NCBI GenBank assembly: GCA_937872175.1
Contig: CALMPI010000024.1
Span: 1 to 64,000 of the forward strand
DNA length: 64,000 nucleotides
DNA from: an uncultured Flavobacteriales bacterium
GTDB taxonomy: Bacteria > Bacteroidota > Bacteroidia > Flavobacteriales_F > PHOS-HE28
Direction: 5' to 3'
Each line of letters opens with the position of its first letter. Position 1 is the first letter of the stretch. The position numbers and the translations under genes were made by a program. Positions 17,322 through 25,944 of this stretch are shown here, piece after piece. Below the pieces are notes generated by a model. That model did no database searches. It saw only the letters and a list, made by a program, of their open reading frames with translations, and was not told where the DNA came from.

Positions 17322-18266
17322 ATGACCGCGCGATGGATGGTCCGCACGATCGCGACGGTCCTCGCTCCGCTGTTTCCCGCTGCACCTGACCTGAAGGCCC
17401 AGCCGGACAGCCTGCCATCCGGGATCCTGTTGGACGAGGCGGTCGTGGTGGCGCAACGGGAGGGGTTCGATGTGAAGGCCTTCATCGCCCGGGTACGCTC
17501 GGACACCACGTACCAGGACGCGTTCCTCAACCTGCGCCGGCATCCGCACCGGACGGAAGGGGAGCTGCGTGTGTACGATCCGCATGCCGGTGAACGGGCC
17601 GGGTTCTTCCGCGTGGTCCACCTGGTGCGTGAAGGGGGGATGGCCACCCTGATGATCGACAGTGTGCGCGAGCAAGGACGGTTGCGAAAAGCGGACGGGG
17701 ACCATCGCTACCTCACGGCCCGCATGTTCCAGAACCTGTTCTTTCCCGATGGACCCCGCCCCGTGCCCGCGACCGTTGCGGAGGTGGACGAGGCCCGAGC
17801 GGGCGGTTCACGCTTCGAGCGGTATCGCGCGGACCTCAAAGCTTTCATGTTCAACCCGGGCGAAGGGTTGGATGTGCCGATCGTGGGGGACAAGCTGGCG
17901 CTGTTCGATCCGGGGATGGCACGGCACTACACCATGAGCATCTGGAGCGGGGAGCGCAACGGGCACGATTGCTGGGTGTTCAGTGCGGACGCGCGTGCGG
18001 ACATCCCCCGGAACGCGGTGGTGATCCGCACGATGGACACCTGGTTCGACAAGGGAACCGGGCAGGTGATCGCCCGCGAATACCACCTGACGCACGCGGG
18101 CTTGCTGCTGAGCTTCGACATCACGATGGTGGTGGACCTGGCCGTGACCGATGGGCTGCTGGTGCCCACCCATGTGAAGTACGACGGGGATTGGGACCTG
18201 CCCTTGCAGCGTCGGGAGCGGGTGCGCTTCTTCCTGCGCACCATGGAGTGGCAGGCGTGGCGGTGA
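17322..18266 (+). CDS. Hypothetical secreted protein
   Basis: 314 residues from the ATG at 17322 (MTARWMVRTIATVLAPLFPAAPDLKAQ, a signal peptide). I do not recognise the family with certainty. Visible features are a LDEAVVVAQREGFDVKAFIARVRSDTTYQDAFLNLR segment, a central FNPGEGLDVPIVGDKLALFDP motif and a C-terminal beta-rich part with LLVPTHVKYDGDWD. This layout resembles exported Bacteroidota proteins of unknown role that sit beside carboxypeptidase-regulatory-like proteins, as here. It lies 8 nt after the upstream gene, so cotranscription is likely. It ends 15 nt from the convergent trxB. Confidence 0.65.
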   Translation: MTARWMVRTIATVLAPLFPAAPDLKAQPDSLPSGILLDEAVVVAQREGFDVKAFIARVRSDTTYQDAFLNLRRHPHRTEGELRVYDPHAGERAGFFRVVHLVREGGMATLMIDSVREQGRLRKADGDHRYLTARMFQNLFFPDGPRPVPATVAEVDEARAGGSRFERYRADLKAFMFNPGEGLDVPIVGDKLALFDPGMARHYTMSIWSGERNGHDCWVFSADARADIPRNAVVIRTMDTWFDKGTGQVIAREYHLTHAGLLLSFDITMVVDLAVTDGLLVPTHVKYDGDWDLPLQRRERVRFFLRTMEWQAWR

Positions 18267-18281
18267 ACGACGGTCCTCAGG

Positions 18282-19229
18282 TCAATGACGGCCCTGTGCC
18301 GCCAGCCAGCGCTCGGCGTCCAATGCCGCCATGCACCCGGTGCCCGCACTGGTCACGGCCTGGCGATACACCTTGTCCGCCGCATCCCCGGCCACGAACA
18401 CGCCCGGGACCTTGGTGCTGGTGCGGTCGGGGTCGTGCTTCAGGTAGCCCGCCTCGTCCATGTCCAGCCAGCCCTTGAAGATCTCCGTCGCCGGCTTGTG
18501 ACCGATCGCCACGAAGAGGCCCGTGACATCCAGCCGGCGCTCTTCGCCGGTCTTGTTGTGGACGGCCAGGATGCCATCAACGGCGTGCTCACCGAGCACA
18601 TCCTTGACCTCGGTGTTGTAGAGCACCTCGATGTTGGGGGTGTTCTCCACCCGATGCACCATGGCCTTGGAGGCGCGGAACTTGTCGCTTCGCACCAGCA
18701 TGTACACCTTGGGGCAGAGCTTGGCGAGGTAGGTGGCCTCCTCCGCTGCGGTGTCCCCGGCACCCACCAGGGCCACGGTCTGACCACGGTAGAAGAAGCC
18801 GTCGCACACCGCGCAGGCGGTGACCCCGCCACCCATGTCGCGCAGCCGGAGCTCGTTGGGCAGCCCGAGCCATTTGGCGCTGGCTCCCGTGCTGATGATC
18901 ACCGTGTCGGCGTGGACCTCCTCCTTGTCATCCACCCACACCTTGTGCACCGGGCCGGTGAAGTCCACCTTCGTGACCCATCCGTTCCGGATGCGGGTGT
19001 CGAACCGGAGCGCCTGCTGCTTGAGGTCCTCCATCATGTCGGGGCCCGTGCGTCCCTTGGGATAGCCGGGATAGTTGTCCACCTCGGTGGTCTGGGTGAG
19101 CTGGCCTCCGGGCAGGGGGCCTTCGATCACCAGCGGCTTGAGGTCGGCACGGGCGGCATAGATGGCGGCACTGTAACCGGCGGGGCCCGATCCGATGATC
19201 AGGCACTTGACGTGTTCGGGGGTGGACAT
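18282..19229 (-). CDS. trxB: Thioredoxin-disulfide reductase
   Basis: 315 residues. The N-terminal FAD-binding motif GSGPAGYSAAIYAAR, the redox-active CAVC at about 139-142 (ACAVCDGFF), the NADPH motif GAGDTAAEEA and the C-terminal FAD motif VAGDAADKVYRQAVTSAGTG identify TrxB. It reduces thioredoxin with NADPH in the cytoplasm. The start is the first ATG after a perfect -7 box 16 nt upstream. Convergent with the upstream secreted-protein gene, with no terminator visible in the 15-nt gap. Confidence 0.96.
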   Translation of the reverse strand: MSTPEHVKCLIIGSGPAGYSAAIYAARADLKPLVIEGPLPGGQLTQTTEVDNYPGYPKGRTGPDMMEDLKQQALRFDTRIRNGWVTKVDFTGPVHKVWVDDKEEVHADTVIISTGASAKWLGLPNELRLRDMGGGVTACAVCDGFFYRGQTVALVGAGDTAAEEATYLAKLCPKVYMLVRSDKFRASKAMVHRVENTPNIEVLYNTEVKDVLGEHAVDGILAVHNKTGEERRLDVTGLFVAIGHKPATEIFKGWLDMDEAGYLKHDPDRTSTKVPGVFVAGDAADKVYRQAVTSAGTGCMAALDAERWLAAQGRH

Positions 19230-19245
19230 GGGGATGAAGGGGGCG

Positions 19246-19253
19246 CAAAGCTA
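19246..19253 (-). promoter_or_regulatory. -7 promoter box for trxB
   Basis: Reads TAGCTTTG on the minus strand, a perfect TAnnTTTG match. Confidence 0.65.
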
Positions 19254-19294
19254 TGCGCCCGGATCGGGCGGCAGGGTGATGCGCATCACGGGGC

Positions 19295-20263
19295 TCAGGG
19301 AATGCAGACCAGCGTATCGAGATAGGCATGCAGGCCTGCCCAGACGCCGAGACCGCCCTCGATATTGCTGCGCACGTTGGCCGGCTGGGTGAAGAGGTCG
19401 CCCTGCGTGGCCACATTGCTCTCATAGCTCCGATAGAAGTCGTAGCTCGCTTTGTCCAATGAGATGAGCTTCACGGCCACGGTGTCGCCCCGCTTGAAGG
19501 TGCTTCCACGGTCCTCGGGATCGGAGAAGCTGCTGCTGCCGCGTGAGATGATGAACTCGATGGCCTGACCGTTGAAGTACTGATCGTTGCTGGTGCTGCC
19601 CAGGGGGGCGGCGAAGGTGGCGTCCAACGCGGTCCCATCATCCCCAAGGTTGAGCCGGCGCGTCATGACCCGATAATAGTTGTTCGGCGCTGGTGGATCG
19701 AAGCTTCGGGCCCAGAGGAAGCCGGTGCTGTCGTCGCCGTCGCTGCCATCCTGGTCGATGAGCTGGAACCAGAGGGAGTCCAGCGGCACTGCGGGCACGA
19801 TGGTGGTCGTGCTGGTGAGGGTCTTGCCCTCCGCCTCGACCCGGAGATCGTACACCCCGCCCTCCTCACCGTAGATGGCCGTGTTGGTGGTCGAATACAG
19901 GCAGATGTCGATGTTGGCCAGCAGTTGGGGGTCCAGGCCGGTGACCTCGGCCGCAAGCAGGATCTGATCCTCGGTGAGAATGGACGAACAGATCATGTCG
20001 AGCGTATCCGCGACCAGCCCGTTGCTGACGATCACCGTGGCGTTCTTCACGAAGATCGAGGCGAACGAGCTCAGGTCCGTCGGGTCGAAAAAGCTCTGGG
20101 TGCGGGTGAGGATGATGATGGGCGGTTCGCCGGGTTCGATGGTGCCCTCCACCACCAGGCGGGGCTCCGTCTCGGGCACGTCCACGGTGATCTCCTTCTC
20201 GCAGGCGCTGAGCAGGAGAACCAGGGCTGCGGGCAGCAGGAAGGGCAGGGTGTGGTTCTTCAT
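19295..20263 (-). CDS. DUF4249 lipoprotein, TonB receptor partner
   Basis: 322 residues from the ATG at 20263. A lipoprotein signal (MKNHTLPFLLPAALVLLLSAC, lipobox LSAC) is followed by CEKEITVDVPETEPRLVVEGTIEPGEPPIIILTRTQSFFD, the characteristic opening of DUF4249 proteins. Such proteins sit directly after TonB-dependent receptors in Bacteroidota and are presumed surface lids or accessory binding lipoproteins, like SusD. The start codon overlaps the receptor stop by one base (TGATG), a sign of translational coupling. The substrate is unknown. Confidence 0.85.
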   Translation of the reverse strand: MKNHTLPFLLPAALVLLLSACEKEITVDVPETEPRLVVEGTIEPGEPPIIILTRTQSFFDPTDLSSFASIFVKNATVIVSNGLVADTLDMICSSILTEDQILLAAEVTGLDPQLLANIDICLYSTTNTAIYGEEGGVYDLRVEAEGKTLTSTTTIVPAVPLDSLWFQLIDQDGSDGDDSTGFLWARSFDPPAPNNYYRVMTRRLNLGDDGTALDATFAAPLGSTSNDQYFNGQAIEFIISRGSSSFSDPEDRGSTFKRGDTVAVKLISLDKASYDFYRSYESNVATQGDLFTQPANVRSNIEGGLGVWAGLHAYLDTLVCIP

Positions 20264-22665
20264 CAGAACTTGAAGTTCCAGGTGATGGAAGGAAGGATGC
20301 TGAACAGGCTCACCTGCTTGGCCACCACCTGCAGGCTGCCGTCCGCCACGTTGCCCTCGTTGTCGAAATAGATGAAATAGGGGTTGGCGCGGTTGTACAC
20401 GTTGTACACGGCCAGGGTCCAGCTGCTGCGCCAGCGGCGTGTGCGGTAGGTGACCTCCCCGGTGGACCGGTCCTTCACCTTGCGCTGTTCCTTGTTGTTC
20501 AGGGTGATGGCCAGGTCCAGGCGGTGATAGGGGGCCATGCGGAACCCGTTGCGCTCGGTGTATTCGCTCACCAGGTTGCCTTCCACGAAGTAGCGGTTCA
20601 CCGGCAGTGTGGCGGCCTGGCCGGTGGCGTACACGAAGGTGCCGGCGAAGTTCCACCGCTTGTTCAGCTCGTACACGGCCACCACGCTCAGGTCATGCCG
20701 GCGGTCCCACCGGCTGGGGAATTCGCGCCCTTCGTTGATGTCGGGGAAGATCCGCATGGTCTTGCTCCAGGTGTAGCCCACCCAGCCGTTGAGCTTTCCG
20801 GTGGACTTCTTGACGAAGAGCTCCGCGCCATAGCTGTAACCATCCCCGAAGACGAGCTGGGTGTAGTAGTTGGTGTTGCCGTTGGCCTGGGGTTCGGCGC
20901 CTTCGGCGTACTCGACCAGGTTGCGCATGTCCTTGTAGTACACCTCCACGCTCGTCTCGATCATGTTGTCGAGGAAGTTGCGGAAGTAGCCTGCGGCGTA
21001 CTGCGTGCCGATCAGGGGCTTCACTTCCCGGCTGGCGGGGATCCACACATCGGTGGGCAGGGCGATGCTGCTGAAGCTGGCCAGGTGCACATACTGCTGG
21101 CCGCGGTTGAAGCTGGCCTTCACGCTGCTGCGTTCGTTGATGCGGTACCGGGCGCTGAGCCTCGGCTCCAGGGCGAAGTAGCTGCCCACGGTCTCCCCCC
21201 CGGAGAAGGAACGGGTGTCCGTGCGCTCCCCCTGCTCGTCCAGCACGAACTCATCGAAGGGGCCCACGTGCGCGAAGCCGGTGAACCGCAGACCGGCATT
21301 GATGCGGATCTCGTCCGTGAGGTCGAATTCGTCCTGGACGTAGGCCGCACCCTCGTGGGCGATGAGCAGGCTGGGTGCCAGGATGTCAAAATCGGTGCTG
21401 CCGCTGCGGGCCTCGACCGTGCTCGGGGTATAGGTGTGGTGGATGTACTGCCCGCCGTATTTCAGGGTGTGGCGCACACTGGCATAGTGGCTGAGGTCCA
21501 TTTTCAGCCCCACGTCCTTGATGCCACTGAAGAGCGAGAAGGCGAAGAACTCCTGGTCGGCCTTGAACTCGAAGCGGTAGTCGCTGAAGGTGGCGGTGGT
21601 GTTCAGGAAGAGCTTGGGCCCGAAGACGTGGTTCCACCGTGCGCTAACCGTCGCGTTGCCCCAGGGGATGCGGAAGGTGGGCGCGTCCGGGTCGCTGTTG
21701 GCGAAGGTGAACACGTCGCGGCCGAAATAACCGCTGAGGTACAACCGGTCCTTGTCGCTCAGCCGGTAGTTCACCTTGGCGTTCACGTCATAGAAGTAAT
21801 AGCCCGACCCCCCGAAGGCCGAGCTGTCCGGGATGAAGGGCTTGGTGATGACGTCGATGTAGGTGCGGCGGCCGCTCAGCAGGAAGCTCGCGCGCTCCTT
21901 CACGATGGGGCCTTCCACGGTGAGGCGCGAACTGATGAGGCCGATGCCGCCTTGGGCGTGGAAGGACTTGTCGTTGCCCTCCTTCATGCTGATGTCGAGC
22001 ACCGAGCTGATGCGCCCGCCGTACATGGCCGGGATGCCGCCCTTGATGAGCTCGATGTTCTTGACGGCATCGGCGTTGAACACGCTGAAGAACCCGAACA
22101 GGTGGCTGGCGTTGTACACCGTGGCCTCGTCCAGGAGGATCAGGTTCTGGTCCGGTCCGCCGCCGCGCACATAGAACCCGGCGTTGCCCTCGCCGTTGCT
22201 TTTCACACCCGGCAGGTACTGCAGGGTCTTCAGCAGGTCCACCTCGCCGAGCAGGGCCGGGAGCAGTTTCACCTGCTGCACGTCCAGTTCGGCGCGGCCC
22301 ATGTCGGTGCTTTCGGTGTTCTTGCGGGCATCCTTGCCGGTGATGGTCACCTCCTGGGCGATGATGGCGTCGGGCTGGAGCTCGATGTTCAGCACCTGGT
22401 CGGCCTTCAGTTCCACCGTGATGGACCGATCGCCGTAGCCCAGATAGCTGGTGTTCACCGTGTAGGTCCCGGGGTCCAGGGTCAGCGAATAATACCCGTA
22501 GGCGTTCGTGGCGGTCCCTTTCTTGAGCGCCGGCAGGTAGATACCGGCGCCGATGAGGGCCTCACCGCTGGCCGCGTCCTTCACGTAGCCGCTCAGGGTA
22601 TGCCGTTCCTGGGCGGAAAGGAGGCACGTGCAGAGGAATGCCGGGAGGAGAGCGGAAAGGCGCAT
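20263..22665 (-). CDS. TonB-dependent outer membrane receptor
   Basis: 800 residues from the ATG at 22665, which gives a signal peptide (MRLSALLPAFLCTCLLSAQ) that an upstream start would bury. A carboxypeptidase-regulatory-like domain (HTLSGYVKDAASGEALIGAGIYLP) leads into the plug (LPALLGEVDLLKTLQYLPGVKSNGEGNAGFYVRGGGPDQNLILLDEATVYN) and a beta-barrel ending in the aromatic signature ITWNFKF. It imports a large substrate across the outer membrane using TonB energy. The nature of the substrate is not revealed by neighbours other than the coupled DUF4249 lipoprotein. Confidence 0.93.
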   Translation of the reverse strand: MRLSALLPAFLCTCLLSAQERHTLSGYVKDAASGEALIGAGIYLPALKKGTATNAYGYYSLTLDPGTYTVNTSYLGYGDRSITVELKADQVLNIELQPDAIIAQEVTITGKDARKNTESTDMGRAELDVQQVKLLPALLGEVDLLKTLQYLPGVKSNGEGNAGFYVRGGGPDQNLILLDEATVYNASHLFGFFSVFNADAVKNIELIKGGIPAMYGGRISSVLDISMKEGNDKSFHAQGGIGLISSRLTVEGPIVKERASFLLSGRRTYIDVITKPFIPDSSAFGGSGYYFYDVNAKVNYRLSDKDRLYLSGYFGRDVFTFANSDPDAPTFRIPWGNATVSARWNHVFGPKLFLNTTATFSDYRFEFKADQEFFAFSLFSGIKDVGLKMDLSHYASVRHTLKYGGQYIHHTYTPSTVEARSGSTDFDILAPSLLIAHEGAAYVQDEFDLTDEIRINAGLRFTGFAHVGPFDEFVLDEQGERTDTRSFSGGETVGSYFALEPRLSARYRINERSSVKASFNRGQQYVHLASFSSIALPTDVWIPASREVKPLIGTQYAAGYFRNFLDNMIETSVEVYYKDMRNLVEYAEGAEPQANGNTNYYTQLVFGDGYSYGAELFVKKSTGKLNGWVGYTWSKTMRIFPDINEGREFPSRWDRRHDLSVVAVYELNKRWNFAGTFVYATGQAATLPVNRYFVEGNLVSEYTERNGFRMAPYHRLDLAITLNNKEQRKVKDRSTGEVTYRTRRWRSSWTLAVYNVYNRANPYFIYFDNEGNVADGSLQVVAKQVSLFSILPSITWNFKF

Positions 22666-22676
22666 GCGAAGGCCGG

Positions 22677-22684
22677 CAAAAGTA
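22677..22684 (-). promoter_or_regulatory. -7 promoter box for the TonB receptor operon
   Basis: Reads TACTTTTG on the minus strand, a perfect TAnnTTTG match, 11 nt upstream of the ATG at 22665. Confidence 0.65.
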
Positions 22685-22697
22685 GCCGTGCACGGGG

Positions 22698-22769
22698 AGG
22701 ACAACGCTCGGGATCCATGAATGTTTGACATGATCCATGAATGGTGGAAAGGGGGGTGTGGACAACGCT
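22698..22769. repeat. Interleaved direct repeats upstream of the TonB receptor
   Basis: GATCCATGAATG occurs at 22712-22723 and 22732-22743, exactly 20 bp apart. GGACAACGCT occurs at 22698-22707 and 22760-22769. Twenty-bp spacing puts the first pair on the same DNA face, as expected of an operator, but a local duplication would look the same. Confidence 0.45.
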
Positions 22770-22853
22770 GTGCAAAACCTCACGGAAGCTTCACATCCGC
22801 GAAGCACGATCCCGACGGGCCGATCGGACCTTTGTCCGCACATCGGAACCGCG

Positions 22854-22955
22854 ATGAACACCTTCCTCCGCAAGTACCATACGAGCCTGCTGACCTTTGG
22901 GATCTACCTGGCCTTGACGGCCTTCGCCCTGATGGTGTCGCTGGGGCTGTTGTGA
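22854..22955 (+). CDS. Small single-pass membrane protein, 33 residues
   Basis: MNTFLRKYHTSLLTFGIYLA followed by LTAFALMVSLGLL: a short basic N-terminus and one hydrophobic helix, then a stop. A GACCTTTG box at 22827-22834 lies 19 nt upstream, matching the -7 consensus except for the first base. Too short for standard gene callers. The hydrophobic pattern and the promoter-like box make it a credible small membrane protein. No family or function is recognised. Confidence 0.5.
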   Translation: MNTFLRKYHTSLLTFGIYLALTAFALMVSLGLL

Positions 22956-22990
22956 GGCGCCTCCGGGTCCACCTGTTCGCTTAAGATGCA

Positions 22991-22998
22991 TACATTTG
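22991..22998 (+). promoter_or_regulatory. -7 promoter box for the tRNA-Pro transcript
   Basis: TACATTTG, a perfect TAnnTTTG match, ending 7 nt before the degenerate tRNA copy at 23006. Transcription would therefore start at the pseudo-tRNA and continue into the real one. Confidence 0.6.
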
Positions 22999-23005
22999 CG
23001 CCCCC

Positions 23006-23079
23006 TTGGGTGTAGCGCAGCCCGGTAGCGCATCCCGCCGTTGGCGGGATGGTCGCTGCGAAATGCGGGACAAGGCACT
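23006..23079 (+). pseudogene. Degenerate tRNA-Pro-like tandem copy
   Basis: Exactly 74 nt, the same length as and abutting the true tRNA-Pro. Positions 3-27 are nearly identical to it, including the whole D arm (TAGCGCAGCCCGGTAGCGC), and TGGTCGCTG after the anticodon arm is shared. The anticodon arm is different in sequence but still paired (TCCCG/CGGGA, loop CCGTTGG), and C replaces the universal T33. The T arm and acceptor 3' strand no longer pair. It cannot be a normal tRNA; it is either a decayed duplicate or a tRNA-like leader RNA. Confidence 0.7.
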
Positions 23080-23153
23080 CGGGGTGTAGCGCAGCCCGGT
23101 AGCGCACTTGCATGGGGTGCAAGTGGTCGCTGGTTCGAATCCAGTCACCCCGA
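23080..23153 (+). tRNA. tRNA-Pro(GGG)
   Basis: 74 nt. Acceptor CGGGGTG pairs perfectly with CACCCCG, discriminator A. D arm GCGC/GCGC, anticodon stem CTTGC/GCAAG with loop ATGGGGT giving anticodon GGG, and T loop TTCGAAT. CCA is not encoded. Followed 9 nt later by a strong terminator. Confidence 0.95.
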
Positions 23154-23162
23154 CTGGTCCGC

Positions 23163-23188
23163 GAGGGCCGCCCGATCGGGCGGCCCTC
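23163..23188 (+). terminator. Terminator after tRNA-Pro
   Basis: Perfect 26-nt inverted repeat (13-bp arms) followed by CTTC, 9 nt after the tRNA 3' end. The rest of the gap to 23374 shows no gene. Confidence 0.75.
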
Positions 23189-23374
23189 TTCACATCCAGA
23201 CGTGGGCGCCACACCACATGGTCCTGTGGCCTGCACCAACGATCGGTCCGTTGGCCACCCAGGTCGGTCGAGGTCAACGCGTTCGTGCCACAGGTGCATC
23301 ACGAAGGTGGGGGGCGAACCGTTGGTTCCTGTGTCTAAGGGCCGAACGGTCCGAACGATGCACCGGCGCTGCGG

Positions 23375-23382
23375 TACTTTCG
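23375..23382 (+). promoter_or_regulatory. -7 promoter box for the M1 aminopeptidase gene
   Basis: TACTTTCG, one mismatch from TAnnTTTG, 16 nt before the ATG at 23399. Confidence 0.5.
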
Positions 23383-23398
23383 CACCCTCCTTCCCACC

Positions 23399-25309
23399 AT
23401 GTCCGATCCCCGTCATCTGGTCGTCCCCGGCCTCGTCCTTCTTCTTTCGCACTGCACCCCGCAAGCGGGGCAGGATGAAGGAAGGGGCCAACAGGTGGAC
23501 GCCTCCCAACGCTCCTCCGCCGCCATGGACGTCCACAGCGCCGCACGGCCCCTGGAGGCCGTCATCACCCACCTGCACCTCGACATCTCCGTGGATATGC
23601 AGGCGCGGAGGATCACCGGTGTGGCGGGCTATGCGCTGGCGCCCGGACATGGCCCCCGCATCGTGCTGGACACCGACGGCCTGCGGATCGATTCGGTCAC
23701 GGACGGCGGAGGTCGCCCATTGCCCTTCACCCTCGGCGAAGCAGGCGCCTTGGGTGCGGCGCTGGAGGTGGAGCTGCCCGGGCAGGTGGACAGCATCCGC
23801 ATCGCGTACGCCACCGGTCCTTCGGCTCGGGCGCTTCAATGGTTGAGCCCCGCACAGACCAAAGGAGGGCGGCATCCCTTCCTCTTCACCCAGGGTCAGG
23901 CCATCCTCACCCGCAGCTGGATCCCGATCCAGGACAGCCCGGGCATCCGGTTCACCTACGAGGCGGATGTGCGGGTCCCCGGTGGGCTGATGGCCGTGAT
24001 GAGCGCGGCCAATCCCCAGGACCGGACGGCGGATGGGGTCTACCACTTCAGGATGGACCAGCCCATACCGGCCTATCTGATGGCCCTGGCCGTGGGGGAC
24101 ATCGACTTCAAGCCGATCGGCACCCGCACGGGCATCTACGCCGAACCCGAACTGGTCGAGAAGGCGGCCTGGGAGTTCGCGGACATGGAGGAGATGGTGG
24201 AGGCCGCCGAGGCGCTCTACGGCCCGTACCGGTGGGAACGGTATGACGTGCTGGTGCTCCCTCCCAGCTTTCCCTTCGGTGGCATGGAGAACCCCCGCCT
24301 CACCTTCGCCACGCCCACCATTCTGTCCGGTGACCGGTCGCTCACCGCCCTCATCGCCCATGAACTGGCGCACAGCTGGAGCGGCAACCTCGTGACCAAC
24401 GCGACGTGGAACGACTTCTGGCTGAACGAGGGCTTCACGGTGTACTTCGAGAAGCGGATCTGTGAACGGCTCTATGGCCCGGAGTACGCAGGCATGCTCG
24501 CGCTGCTCGGCTATCAGGACCTCCAGCATTCGGTGGAGCGCTTCACCGCGGATGGTGCGGTGCAGGACACCCGGCTCAAGCTGGACCTGGCAGGGCGCGA
24601 TCCCGATGATGGGGTGTCCGACATCGCCTATGAAAAGGGGTATGCGTTCCTGCGCCGGTTGGAGGAGGAGGTGGGTCGCGAGCGGTTCGACGCCTTCCTG
24701 CGCGCCTACTTCGACCGCTTCGCCTTCAAGGCCATCACCACGGAGGAGTTCCTGGCGCACCTCGATGAACACCTCGTTCGGCCTCTGGGCGTGAAGGTGG
24801 ACGTGAAGGAGTGGGTGTATGGTACCGGAATTCCCAAGGACCTTGTGGTGCCGGTGAGCGACCGGTTCCTGAAGGTGGAGGTGGAGATCGAACGGTGGCG
24901 GACCGGCACTCCGGCCAAGGAACTGCGCACCACGGGCTGGAGCACCTTCGAGTGGATCCACTTCGTGCGGCATCTGCCGGACAGCCTTGATGGCGACCGG
25001 ATGGCCGATCTGGATGCGGCTTTCGGCTTCACGCGCTCGGGCAATGCGGAGGTGGTGGCGGCCTGGTTGGAGCAATGCGTGCGCAACGACTATCCGCCGG
25101 CCTACGAACGCCTGGACGCCTTCCTCACCGAGGTGGGGCGCAGGAAATTCGTGCAACCCCTGTTCGAGGCCCTACAGACCAGTGAGAAGGGAAGGGCCAT
25201 GGCACGGAACATCTACCAGCGCGCACGCCCCAACTACCACTCGGTCACGGTGCGCACGATCGATGAGCTGTTGGACTGGACGCCGATGAGCGATCCGGTC
25301 ACCCTTTGA
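23399..25309 (+). CDS. M1 family aminopeptidase lipoprotein, LTA4-hydrolase-like
   Basis: 636 residues. The N-terminus LVVPGLVLLLSHC fits a lipoprotein signal with Cys about 19. The substrate-binding FGGMEN motif precedes the zinc site HELAH (about 321-325) followed, after the canonical 18 residues, by Glu in LNEGFTVYFE. A C-terminal helical repeat domain of the leukotriene A4 hydrolase type completes it. It removes N-terminal residues from peptides, probably in the periplasm or at the outer membrane. It ends flush with the convergent esterase gene. Confidence 0.93.
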   Translation: MSDPRHLVVPGLVLLLSHCTPQAGQDEGRGQQVDASQRSSAAMDVHSAARPLEAVITHLHLDISVDMQARRITGVAGYALAPGHGPRIVLDTDGLRIDSVTDGGGRPLPFTLGEAGALGAALEVELPGQVDSIRIAYATGPSARALQWLSPAQTKGGRHPFLFTQGQAILTRSWIPIQDSPGIRFTYEADVRVPGGLMAVMSAANPQDRTADGVYHFRMDQPIPAYLMALAVGDIDFKPIGTRTGIYAEPELVEKAAWEFADMEEMVEAAEALYGPYRWERYDVLVLPPSFPFGGMENPRLTFATPTILSGDRSLTALIAHELAHSWSGNLVTNATWNDFWLNEGFTVYFEKRICERLYGPEYAGMLALLGYQDLQHSVERFTADGAVQDTRLKLDLAGRDPDDGVSDIAYEKGYAFLRRLEEEVGRERFDAFLRAYFDRFAFKAITTEEFLAHLDEHLVRPLGVKVDVKEWVYGTGIPKDLVVPVSDRFLKVEVEIERWRTGTPAKELRTTGWSTFEWIHFVRHLPDSLDGDRMADLDAAFGFTRSGNAEVVAAWLEQCVRNDYPPAYERLDAFLTEVGRRKFVQPLFEALQTSEKGRAMARNIYQRARPNYHSVTVRTIDELLDWTPMSDPVTL

Positions 25310-25942
25310 TCAGCCGAAGCAACGGCGCAGCACCACCGGATCCAGGGCGTGTCCGCCGGGGAACAGGTGGCGCTCCACGGTGACACCGGCCGCCGCAAGG
25401 CGCTCGGCGTTCTGCTCCCACTGCGCCACCGGCACCAGCGGGTCCTGTTCGCCGTGCGCCAGGTCCACCCGGCAGCTTCCGAAGGCCCGCGTCAATTCGC
25501 CTTGCTGCAGCTCGGGTGGCAGGCTTCCACCCCAGAACACGACCTGTGCGGGCCGGTGTTCGCTTCGTGTGAGCCAGCGCGCCACGGTGGCCACACCTTG
25601 GGAGAACCCCAGCACGTGCAGCGGGCGGCGCCCGTCGGCGGGCTGAAGCAGCTTGACCAGTGCATCGAGGTAGTGCACATGGTCGTCGATCTCGTGCGCG
25701 CGGTCCTCGCGGGTCATCCACGTGGCGCCCACGCGTTGATGCGCCGGATCGAGGTAGAAGCGGCTCAAGCCCTCGGGGGCCACCACCGCAACACCATCCG
25801 CCACCGGGGCGAAGGCGTTCAGGAAGTAGCGGGCCAGCTGCCCGTAGCCGTGCACGACCACCCAGAGCCGCGAGGCGGTGCGTGGATCACCGAGCTGGTG
25901 GTAGCGGGCCGTTCGGCCCACGCGGATGAAGTGCTCCTCCAC
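25310..25942 (-). CDS. Alpha/beta hydrolase, phospholipase/carboxylesterase type
   Basis: 210 residues from the GTG at 25942; no in-frame ATG precedes the conserved core, and this start sits 2 nt after the dehydrogenase stop. The oxyanion region is VVVHGYGQLA, the nucleophile elbow GFSQGVATVARW, the acid HGEQDPLVP and the catalytic His in FPGGHALD near the end. Family members hydrolyse carboxylic esters or lysophospholipids in the cytoplasm. No signal peptide. Cotranscription with the E1 dehydrogenase is likely from spacing but the functional link is unclear. Confidence 0.85.
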   Translation of the reverse strand: MEEHFIRVGRTARYHQLGDPRTASRLWVVVHGYGQLARYFLNAFAPVADGVAVVAPEGLSRFYLDPAHQRVGATWMTREDRAHEIDDHVHYLDALVKLLQPADGRRPLHVLGFSQGVATVARWLTRSEHRPAQVVFWGGSLPPELQQGELTRAFGSCRVDLAHGEQDPLVPVAQWEQNAERLAAAGVTVERHLFPGGHALDPVVLRRCFG

Positions 25943-25944
25943 GG

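Noticed and set aside
20524-22728. 734-codon plus-strand open frame opposite the TonB receptor
   Set aside because: Shadow of the receptor gene; its translation is Val/Ala/His-rich with no recognisable domain.
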